From Euperipatoides rowelli (lineage: Eukaryota > Onychophora > Udeonychophora > Euonychophora > Peripatopsidae): a stretch of 11,502 nucleotides of DNA. The notes beneath the pieces were generated by a model that had not been told where the DNA came from, ran no database searches, and saw only the letters and a program-made list of their open reading frames with translations. Both the position numbers and the translations under genes were made by a program. Location of the stretch: assembly GCA_003024985.2 (NCBI GenBank), contig PXIH01S0024312.1. One strand, 5' to 3'. This document shows, piece by piece, positions 1 through 6,877 of the stretch; position 1 is the stretch's first letter, and each line of letters opens with the position of its first letter.

Positions 1-331
1 AATAATATCAAAATTTTAGATTTTGGTCAATTTTCAACTTTATTGGGGAGGCAGAAAATAATCATCCAAACGTAAACATATTTTAAAGCATTTCTTATTC
101 ATATAAAAGGTAACTTTTGCACATTATTATATTTATATTTTTCAATTTGTTTTTATTCACTGATTAAATTAACAATATTCAATTTTTCGATATTTTTCCA
201 ATTTTCAACTTCATTGGGGAGGCAGAAATTTTTTTCCAAATTTAAAAATATTTTACAGCATTTCTTAACTCTATAAAAGGCAACTTTTGCACACTATTAC
301 TTTTCAATTTTCTAAATTTGGTTTTTTCACT
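1..331. repeat. Tandem repeat, ~171-bp unit, about two copies
   Basis: Two direct copies lie in register 171 bp apart (core 28-161 and 199-331). Both contain the conserved words TTTTCAACTT, ATTGGGGAGGCAGAAA, GCATTTCTTA, ATAAAAGG and AACTTTTGCACA. The 27 bp before the first core also resemble the 27 bp before the second, so the unit is truly tandem and the array probably continues left of the window. I see no long open frame. On the minus strand the array lies directly downstream of the broken reverse transcriptase, so it could be an ordinary satellite or a repeated 3' UTR of that element. The repeat is clear; its nature is not. Confidence 0.85.
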
Positions 332-334
332 CCA

Positions 335-670
335 CCCTACTGAATAGATCTAAAAAGATTATATAAGTAGGAAATTGTCTTTCACAATTATATGATAAAT
401 CATTTGAAAACTTCACTAAATTCGTACTGGTGGAATATTCTCTTCTAAAACCGTCCTGATTGTCAGACTAAATATGGTTTTCGGATAGGAATGAATTCTA
501 TTAAGAATGATTTTTTAAAATTACTTTTGAAATTACTGAAACATTACATATTGGTCTATAGGATGTTAACAAGTTTTTACTTGCTTTTTTATAATATGGC
601 TTTATTAGACCGTTCTTCCATCTACTTGGAATTACTCCGTATTCCATAGATAAATTAACTAATTTAAAAA
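335..670 (-). pseudogene. LINE ORF2, N-terminal part of reverse transcriptase (broken)
   Basis: The minus strand shows the RT fingers signature, with a Gly-Val-Ile-Pro-Ser..Trp-Lys stretch, a LIKPYYKK block and SYRPI (about 545-640). It is followed by VISKV, FLSENHI and a QDGFR block (about 443-535) and ends at F-L-D-L, whose Asp codon is at 348-350. That Asp corresponds to the first catalytic aspartate of LINE reverse transcriptases (usual form FLDLSKAFD). Stops interrupt it, for example a stop where Leu is expected before SDNQ. The palm with the YxDD motif, thumb and C-terminus are absent: the sequence changes abruptly into the 171-bp repeat at about 335. It would have copied element RNA at a nicked target. 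Confidence 0.85.
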
Positions 671-1374
671 TAAATCTAGTAAAGAAATCACTACATTTTT
701 TAATGACAAAAAATGAATTATTTCTTCTGCTATATATATAGGCCTAGCTAAAGAGTTCTTTAGCTTATTTATTCCAATCAATACTTCACTCTCTGTAATA
801 TTATTTTTAATCTTATTTCATTCAAAGACCTTGTCCTTAATCTTATTTAAGTCAGAAAATCTATTAAAATACTTTACAAAAGGATTTCAAATGGATATGT
901 AATTGTTATTTTGTACGCTAATAAATGAAATTTGATTAGCACTTGTTTTTGAAGTTTTAATATGTTTAGAGAATGTTGCTATCTTTTCTTGCTTTATGTA
1001 TTAGTTCACTCTCATATTTTTCTAGCATTTCTCATTCTACAATTCATCAAGTTTCTCATTTTTTTATACTTAAAAAAAATTAGCTGGGTTTTTATTTTTC
1101 ATATATATTCTGAATAATTTTTTTTTCTCTTATTAATTCCAATAAGTTTTTATTTAACCATTTAACTTTAAATTGCTTTTTTTTTTAAATGTTAATTTTA
1201 GGTACATATTTATGAATATAATTTTCTAAAACTCCATATATACTATCATAATCTGTATCAATTTTATCTTCCAGTTTTATATCATTTAGACATCTAATCA
1301 AGCCAGAATAATTTGCTTTTTTAAAGTCAAGGAAACTAAAATCTTTTATATCTGTATTTCAGAGCTAAATTAAA
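671..1374 (-). pseudogene. LINE ORF2, linker between endonuclease and reverse transcriptase (broken)
   Basis: This stretch carries the degraded linker of ORF2. Just after the endonuclease the minus strand reads DFLDFKKANYSGLIRCL, then a charged stretch ending HKYVPKI (about 1200-1345). That resembles the dFkkANf...yvP linker found between APE and RT in CR1/Jockey-type ORF2. Further on, a KVKWLNKNLLELIREKK segment (about 1110-1170) matches the usual W.n.eL..lireK block. From about 700 to 1080 the frame is hard to follow because of stops and AT-rich low-complexity sequence. No separate gene is visible. Confidence 0.65.
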
Positions 1375-2045
1375 TTTAGCACCCCATGATCGCTCTTATC
1401 TATAGGGGGCTTGTACTTTAAGTTTTTTTTATTGAAAAAACTAAATCAATAGTATAAGAAATGCCTCTACATCTAGTAAAATAATTTACATGTTGAAAAA
1501 GTAAGTTTTTGCTTACCAAGTCAACAAAACTATGCATAAATCCTACTTTATTATGTAGCCTATATAAATGGACAGTTCTAGTTCACACCAGGCAAGTTGA
1601 AATCTCCCAGTAATAGTAATTCATGGTAACCGCCTTTTTTATATCAAATATTCCTTCTTGGCATTCTATTAATATATCATTATTTACATCAAGAGTACTG
1701 TTTGGTGCTCTATAAAAAATACCCACTAATATTTTCCTAGAAACAAAGAAATTTCTAAACAAACAGATTCCGCTTGTGAAGAAGGTTCTAGAATCATTAT
1801 TTCAAAGACTATATTATCCTTAACATATATGACTATTCCGCCTCCTTTGCTCTTTAATCTATCATTTCTCACTATGTAGTAACCTCCAATATGGATTTCT
1901 TAATTTGTGGTGGTATCAGTCAGCCACGATTCCAAAAATATTAAAATTTGAGGGGATTCATTTCCAATTAAAATTTTTACTTCGTCAATCTTATTTAAAA
2001 TAGAATTTACATTTGACAATATAAACAAAAAAAATCATTTCTCCT
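1375..2045 (-). pseudogene. LINE ORF2, apurinic/apyrimidinic-type endonuclease domain (broken)
   Basis: The domain opens with SNVNSILNKIDEVK (about 1988-2030), the usual N-terminus of APE domains in CR1/Jockey LINEs. ESWL follows at about 1921-1935 with the metal-binding Glu, then GGY.IVRNDR and SKGGGIVIYVKDN (about 1815-1900). A GIFYRAPN-like block sits near 1700-1725, GDFNLPG at 1591-1610, IDLVFS near 1430-1450 and the catalytic SDHG at about 1383-1397. All key motifs appear in order, but at least two frameshifts (near 1735 and 1620-1640) and in-frame stops separate them. In live elements this domain nicks the target DNA to prime reverse transcription. ORF2 begins only about 25 bp after the ORF1 stop. 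Confidence 0.88.
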
Positions 2046-2067
2046 CTCTAATCTTATAATTTAATTG

Positions 2068-2931
2068 CTAGCTATTTTTACTTTTTGCCTTTATGGGTCT
2101 TCCATATTTTGACACCCTTAAATTAATTAGACTAGCATCATCGTTAGTATCTGGTATTGAAACATCAAACCCAGTGTTCTCGATAGTGACTCCCATTATG
2201 CTTTTCATTGCAGGATCTAAAAATGATGAACCCAGTGGTAACACTATCAATAGTAGTTGAAGGTGATAACACATCACAGTTGATCGTCCTCTTACTTTTT
2301 GAAAAGCCATCGGGAATATTTTTTTGATCAGTCTCCTCTTCTAATACATCTATTCTTATCAATTCTTCGATCAGATTATTTTCCAAGATATTGAAACTTG
2401 GTGAAGTTGAAATTATGGGTTTTAATTCCGTGGAATCAGAATGGTCATTTTTATCTATGGTAGTTTGTGGTTTATTACTGTTACTATTTTTAAATTTGAG
2501 AAGTTCATTGTCAAATTTATTAAAATTTTCATCTTTTTCTATTACCATTTCATCAGGATCTGGGGACACAAATGTTTTAGAAACTAGAAGTTCTTTAATC
2601 AACTGTGTGTTTATCTTTCCTTTTATTGAACCATTGGAATTTTCAATCAGCTTATTTTTTTCATTACTGTAGTGTTTAGTGAACTCATTAAATATTTGAC
2701 TGAGATATTATCACCCCATATATCACTTTTAAAATAGAATTTCTTAATCGTTCCTCAGTTTCAATACAAGGGATGAGTACTTAGAATTTAGTTAATGGCA
2801 TTTGTAATCATTTTGATTGCCAATGATCTTTTCTAACTTAGACTTTATTTCATCTATATTAATTAAATGTTTTATTCCTTTAACAAGAATGCCATTATTT
2901 CTTTTTGATTTTCTGAAAATTTTTGAATTAC
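2068..2931 (-). pseudogene. LINE ORF1, C-terminal nucleic-acid-binding region and polar tail (broken)
   Basis: About 2735-2920 reads GILVKGIKHLINIDEIKSKL, then KIIGNQNDYKCH, a stop, and LNSKYSSLVLKL. That is the pattern of the RRM-like or baculovirus-FP-like region of many LINE ORF1 proteins, where 'yssfvikl' follows a short helix. Then comes a frameshift near 2700 and a polar, Ser/Asn/Asp-rich tail. The tail is open over 2165-2690 and, after another frameshift near 2230, open to the stop at 2068-2070; the last residues are RVSKYGRPIKAKSKNS. The basic end followed about 25 bp later by the APE N-terminus supports an ORF1/ORF2 boundary. The plus-strand open frame at 2391-2672 is its antisense shadow. 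Confidence 0.65.
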
Positions 2932-3624
2932 TTATATCGTAAAATTTTTTATACTTATAGTTGTAATCATGAATTGCAGGCTGGTGAAATTCTTGAGGCT
3001 TAAGCTTACCGTATCTATATTAATTAAACTTTGATGATTTTCATTTTTTATAGTGAAACTTGATATTGTTTCATCATTTACGACATTGTACTTTTCAGCG
3101 ATGGTGTGATTTAGTAGTCTGTTGTCTTGAATTATTGGTGCAAAATCCATTGTTAAGCCCATATTTGTTATATTATTATTATTCGAGGTTACGCTGTTAG
3201 TTTGTCCCTGGTTTACGTTGTTAGTTTGTTCTTGATTGACATTTTTAACATGTAACAGAACGATAGATCTCAGGTATTCAATTTCTTCTTTCAATGATAA
3301 AATACATTTATCTTTTTCTAAAATGACTATCACTTAATAATCTTATCTTCCTTAATAAATTATTATCTATATCATTGTCTCTTTTTATGTCATCTTCATT
3401 ATCTGTTTCGCGATTTGTCGGTAATGGTGAAACATTAACAAATTTTTCTTGTTGTGTGGTTATTTTATTTGTGTCATGACTATAATATTAGTGCATTCTG
3501 GTTTTTGGATGCCGTTTAATTTTAAATCTTTTGACAAAACATTCTCTGGTATTACTACTTTGTTTGTGTAATCTTTATTAGTTATTTGATTAAAAGCGAA
3601 CTCAGAACTGTCAGAATACAATGT
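2932..3624 (-). pseudogene. LINE ORF1, central coiled-coil region (broken)
   Basis: The open stretch 2932-3333 begins with VILEKDKCILSLKEEIEYLRSIV, a short heptad-like segment typical of the coiled coil in PHD-type LINE ORF1 proteins. It continues into a Gln/Asn-rich spacer with an imperfect repeat of VNQ(E/G)QTN. Upstream (3334-3624) the frame is broken at least twice but still reads as polar, acidic coding sequence, including FAFNQITNKDY near 3575-3600. In related ORF1 proteins a similar F..i.n.dy stretch comes soon after the PHD finger. The coiled coil would drive ORF1 multimerisation. The identity rests on position and pattern rather than a catalytic motif. Confidence 0.55.
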
Positions 3625-4053
3625 ATAGCTAAAAAAGAATTAATTATCAACAGACTAATTAGTAGTCTTAATATTTCAGAGATTTAATGATATTCACATT
3701 TTCTCTATTGTAATATAAATTTAATATTTAGATTGGACTTAANATACATATTTGAATACTGTAATAATAATAATCTTATTTTATTTTTTGTTATCCAATT
3801 ATATAACAACTAAATAATGACTAACACAATGTTAATTTAATGAATTTTATTGATTTCCTATTAATACATTTTAGTTTCTTAAAATTATGATAGGTTTTTG
3901 TATCACATGATGCATATTGCTTTGCATCATGGTCTAGCTTCTCTTGTCTTGCTTGCTGTAGCCATCTTGGCTGGATGTTAATCAAAAACGTGCTGGAATA
4001 AAATAAGTAATTTTAAAGTATATAAAGTTCTAGTTGTGTACTTGTGCATATAT
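3625..4053. other. Non-coding gap inside the ORF1 region; possible intron or small insertion
   Basis: No coding frame is visible over about 430 bp that separate the PHD-like finger from the rest of ORF1. On the minus strand the left flank ends in a pyrimidine-rich acceptor-like sequence (CATTGTATTCTGACAG, near 3614-3630). The PHD side carries a donor-like TTGTAG/GTACCC near 4090. Inside are a perfect 9-bp inverted repeat (3906-3931), a short palindrome (3652-3668), one N (3743), and a minus-strand ATG in good context (CCAAGATGG near 3969-3977) that opens only 12 codons. An intron, a small non-autonomous insertion, or the junction between two elements would all fit. Confidence 0.4.
3906..3931. 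repeat. Perfect inverted repeat, 9-bp arms, 8-bp loop
   Basis: CATGATGCA and TGCATCATG flank the 8-bp loop TATTGCTT. Either strand could form a small hairpin. There is no U-run after either arm, and this is a eukaryotic context, so it is not called a terminator. It lies in the non-coding gap of the LINE ORF1 region and may belong to an inserted element. Confidence 0.8.
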
Positions 4054-4290
4054 TTACTGTATATTAGTATATATTAGTAAGTTTAGTGGGTACCTACAAG
4101 AACACTGAATAATGTCAATCTTATGTAAGCAATTATAACACTTGAAATTGATTCTTAGGTTATCATTATCTAATATGTTCGTATATTTAATTGAAAAGCA
4201 TCTCGAATGAAAATGTGTTAATTTGCATGTAATACAAAACAATTTTTGTTCATTTTTTGCGATTTTTTTTTCACAAATAAACACANATAA
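4054..4290 (-). pseudogene. PHD-like zinc finger of LINE ORF1
   Basis: The open frame 4054-4284 (non-ATG start) shows a cysteine/histidine pattern of a PHD finger. There is an N-terminal Cys (C4), then C17-I-T-C20, H26-S-R-C29, and C49-Y-N-C52 (C52 ends at 4129), with an aromatic-rich FHSRC segment. A further Cys just upstream lies beside an undetermined base (4286), where the frame also shifts relative to the hybrid-binding domain. PHD fingers are known in ORF1 proteins of CR1-group LINEs. The last Cys pair is followed by LHKIDIIQCSC and a donor-like GT, then the frame ends. An unrelated PHD or RING-type host exon is possible but less likely given the neighbours. Confidence 0.65.
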
Positions 4291-4471
4291 ACTTTTTGTC
4301 AGATATCTTTACGTTACCATTTTTATCGTTTATATATGCCTCCGTGTCCGTCTTGTTTTTTAATCCTTTATTTTCGGCTTTTGCAAATCCTGAGATATGT
4401 TTGTTACAAGCTTCCCAAGATTCAAATACTCCAGTTGTAAAACCTGTCCTGATGCCATAATAATTATTCAT
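4271..4471 (-). pseudogene. RNase H1-type hybrid-binding (viroplasmin-fold) domain in the LINE ORF1 region
   Basis: A 66-codon open frame starts at ATG 4469-4471. Residues 4-48 match the N-terminal hybrid-binding domain of eukaryotic RNase H1 without gaps: YYGIR at 4-8, G10, G14-V-F, S18-W19, C22, I26..F29..A32, K35 and the terminal EAYI at 44-47. That domain binds RNA:DNA hybrids and dsRNA; the Trp corresponds to a conserved hybrid-contacting aromatic, and only one of the usual pair of lysines (K35) seems kept. The frame runs to within a few codons of the PHD-like finger and is broken by an N and a 1-nt shift at about 4286. No RNase H catalytic domain follows, so it is not an RNase H1 gene. 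It most likely belongs to ORF1. Confidence 0.75.
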
Positions 4472-4990
4472 GATTAATAATAATCATTCTTATTACACTA
4501 TATGTTTTTTCTTTTTTTTAAATTGTCCGTGTCTAGTATTTGCGTGAACATTTATATTCCACCATTTTTGATTATTTCTTATTTATATTATGTCTTTAGC
4601 ATTGTTCTTCTTGATATTATCCTTTTCAACATATTTATTCTCTATCGCTATAGTATCTGTAGAAATGCATGCTTCATGACTTTTTTCATACCATATTAGA
4701 CTCTTTTTTTCATTTAGTAAAAGTACAGTCCTTAGCATTATGACCAAATCTAATGCATATTGGTCTTCTACCATTGATAATCACCCAGCCCTGGTTTTGT
4801 CCATCATATTCGATACACTAATATGTGGGATCTGTAATAATTTTGTCTTCAAATAGTCGAATTCTTACATAAGACGGGTTTGAAAGGAAAAATTTAGAGT
4901 CAGATATTTGCTTTTTAGTAAAATTATTAGATTTTAGAATTCCAAATTTTGACAAATCATTTTCAATAAATTATTTTGCCTTATTTAATG
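4472..4990 (-). pseudogene. Degraded CCHC-like zinc knuckle and polar linker, N-terminal part of LINE ORF1
   Basis: The minus strand from about 4980 to 4715 reads in one frame, with a stop near 4817 and one near 4972. It includes VRIRLFEDKIITDPTY, EYDGQNQGWVIINGRRP, and then C-I-R-F-G-H-N-A-K-D-C at 4725-4757. The CX4HX4C half of a CCHC knuckle is intact. The first Cys is either replaced by Arg, or a Cys has become Phe with a two-residue deletion. After a frameshift near 4710 a charged, Lys/Asn-rich linker follows (4583-4710) and leads toward the hybrid-binding domain. Zinc knuckles are common in nucleic-acid-binding ORF1 and gag proteins. I do not recognise the segment before it. Confidence 0.5.
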
Positions 4991-5019
4991 ATATATATAT
5001 ATATATGTATATATATATA
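4991..5019. repeat. (AT)n microsatellite
   Basis: A nearly pure AT dinucleotide tract interrupted by one GT. It sits just upstream, in minus-strand sense, of the first coding-like sequence of the LINE, so it may mark an insertion boundary. Confidence 0.9.
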
Positions 5020-5048
5020 AATATTTTAATCGTATGTAATTTTATGTG

Positions 5049-5064
5049 ATTTATTTATTTATTT
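5049..5064 (-). repeat. (AAAT)4 tract, possible 3' tail of another retroelement
   Basis: On the minus strand the sequence CTACAAATAAATAAATAAAT ends a stretch of less AT-rich DNA (5067-5160). Short tetranucleotide tails like this end many non-LTR elements. The stretch before it has no recognisable coding frame, so the tail reading is only a suggestion. Confidence 0.4.
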
Positions 5065-5280
5065 GTAGGTATTGCCAATCAGCCAATTTATGTCTAAATT
5101 ATGCCCTTAGCCCCTGCCCTTAATCCCTAAATGAACTTTATGGTGAAAGCTATCAAGAACGTTAAAGTGGTTTATCAATGCCTATTTCAACTTCATTGAT
5201 TTATGTGTATTTTTGTATAAAAATGCTTGTTAATTAATCAATTTTTTATATTCGGTCCATAAATACCTCAAATTTTTACT

Positions 5281-5842
5281 TTAAAGCCAAAATGTAGCAA
5301 TTATCAATCTGACTGATGTCNTTATCTTAACAAGTATCATTTCATCCTCTTTGTAATCTAAATGAGCACAATCTGTTGCTGCATATAAAATGAAGAGTAA
5401 TGCATTTTGATCCTTGTCAAATTTGACAAACAATACTAATTTTCTCTGTAAGAATAAGATTTCTTTCACAAAGTCTTCTTGTTTAGTTTCTTTTTCAGTA
5501 ATTTTTACCATCTCATCTGACTGTTTTACTGCTGAAAAGATTAATGTATTTTCTTCAGCGATTTTAGCTGCATTTAGAATATTTTTTATTGATTTCTGAT
5601 AATCCTGAAGACAGAATAAACTTTGTTCCATATTATAATTATGGTATAAAATTTTACAGAAAAACTAATATCGCGTATATAGCCTACTGTATATCAGAAA
5701 CAAATGTAGTTTGTAGACATAAACTCGTTTAAAACAAAGAACTATTAAAACAAAAGATTTAACTACTTACAAAGTTATCACAATCAATTAGTCGACCAGT
5801 AAAAATCACCAGTTCACAATTGTATACAGAAAAATCAAACAT
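5281..5842 (-). CDS. Candidate two-exon small gene, unknown function
   Basis: A possible first exon runs from ATG 5840-5842 for 24 codons to 5771 and is followed at once by a perfect donor, GTAAGT (5765-5770). A strong acceptor, TTTATTCTGTCTTCAG, ends at 5605. Exon 2 (5604-5281) is open for 107 codons from there. Donor and acceptor are both in phase 0, and the intron would be 166 nt. The predicted product is about 131 residues: a hydrophobic start, then a Lys/Glu-rich, helix-prone middle, then ILYAATDCAHLDYKEDEM near the end. One N lies at 5321. Without splicing, an ATG at 5629-5631 gives 116 codons. The frame reopens after the stop for 16 codons to a TAA at 5230-5232. I do not recognise the family. 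It could be chance, or a remnant of a retroelement ORF. Confidence 0.35.
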
Positions 5843-6445
5843 AAAATGTAAAAATAAAAAAATACTGCTCAGAGATACTCAAGTGCAACATTCTCAATTG
5901 CTTGTGCAAGCCCAAACTAAATGCACGAATCTTCTGATATTCTTATTGTTTAATATTTTGCGATTTATTTTACAAAATATATTAAGATAACACGAGGCAA
6001 TTACGTTCATACCTGAAGCCCTGAATAAGTTACTGTACCTGGAATGTTATTGTATTAACCACTATAAAATTATATGTTATACGAATAAGAGTAACTTATA
6101 GCTATTACAAAGTTGAATAGATCCAATCATTTTCCAATAATTAAAGCAGCATGTGATTTTATCAATATATACTAGTGCACACGTTAAACGGAGTAGTTAT
6201 ACGTACAAGCAACGACATCAGGTCATTATATTGAGAAAATTCTCTACATTTTGTTTGTACTATTTCTTGAATTATTGAATGATAACTACGATCTCATGTA
6301 ATACATTAATACTGTGTAAATTCATCTATGCTTGACTATTTTTTATATTACTACTAATCATTTATATACGTCATTCAAAGTCAATAAATGGAATAATGTT
6401 TCACTAAATGATGATTAATAAATGTTTATGAACATCAGCATGTAC
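5843..6445. other. Non-coding AT-rich stretch
   Basis: I see no open frame of note, repeat or element in this stretch. If the candidate small gene is real, its minus-strand promoter would lie at the left edge. If the ankyrin exons are part of a gene, this could be their downstream intron or flank. Confidence 0.5.
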
Positions 6446-6877
6446 ATTGTGGAGTGAAAGTTGAAGTGGACTAACACCTGACACATTAAGCAAATTGACA
6501 TCACAACCAACTGCTGACAGATAATGAATAGATTCTGGATTTCCAACTGTACAAGCTATATGCAATGGCATTTCACCGTATTAATTAGTTTGCTAAATAT
6601 TACCCCCACGGTTAATCCGTAACCCAATGATTTCAACATCATTTATATTACAAGCTTGATGAGCTGTATTTCCTTCTTCATTCCATTTATTTACACCACA
6701 GTTATATTTTAAAAGTATCCTAATAATAGATTTATATCTGTAAATAGTTGCGTAAATTATTGGTACAGATTAAGGGACGATAGTCATAATGTTTGGATCA
6801 GCTCCATAAGATAACAGAAGTTCAACAGCCCTGGAATTATTGCATTCAATAGCCCAATCCATGGGTCTTGGATGGGT
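6446..6877 (-). pseudogene. Ankyrin-repeat exon remnant, about four and a half repeats
   Basis: A single minus-strand frame gives successive ankyrin repeats: MDWAIECNNSRAVELLLSYG-ADPN; VPIIYAT..IIRILLKYNCGVN; GNTAHQACNINDVEIIG..RGGNI; GEMPLHIACTVGNPESI..GCDVN; and the start of a fifth, GVSPLQLSL. The helix-turn-helix pattern and 33-residue spacing are kept. Three in-frame stops interrupt it (6770-6772, 6593-6595, 6581-6583), yet there is no frameshift over 430 bp. A pyrimidine-rich tract ending CCATCCAAG just before the first repeat (about 6867-6900) could be a splice acceptor. Ankyrin repeats are protein-binding scaffolds; the parent gene cannot be named. Reading as pseudogene is preferred because of the stops. 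Confidence 0.82.

Larger units (their letters stand above)
335..4990 (-). mobile_element. Decayed non-LTR retrotransposon (CR1/Jockey-like LINE), lacking its 3' end
   Basis: On the minus strand the order of recognisable parts is: zinc knuckle, hybrid-binding domain, PHD-like finger, coiled coil, nucleic-acid-binding ORF1 C-terminus, AP-endonuclease, and the start of a reverse transcriptase. ORF1 body followed within about 30 bp by ORF2 with APE then RT is the plan of CR1/L2/Jockey-group LINEs. The copy carries many stops and frameshifts and is certainly dead. It lacks most of the RT, its C-terminus and the usual 3' tail. The 5' limit is uncertain: I placed it at the upstream edge of coding-like sequence beside an (AT)n tract. 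A nested insertion or a second related element within 3.6-5.0 kb is possible. Confidence 0.8.

Noticed and set aside
2391-2672. Plus-strand open frame of 93 codons with a hydrophobic end
   Set aside because: It is antisense to the LINE ORF1 tail, whose minus-strand frame has the better context and composition.
4271-4471. An RNase H1 host gene
   Set aside because: No catalytic RNase H domain is seen on either side, and a PHD-like finger follows almost directly.
4502-4699. Plus-strand open frame of 65 hydrophobic codons resembling membrane segments
   Set aside because: It is the complement of Lys/Asn-rich minus-strand linker sequence; antisense of AAA-rich codons gives Phe/Leu/Ile.
4991-5019. 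A promoter TATA region for a host gene
   Set aside because: It is a plain AT dinucleotide microsatellite.
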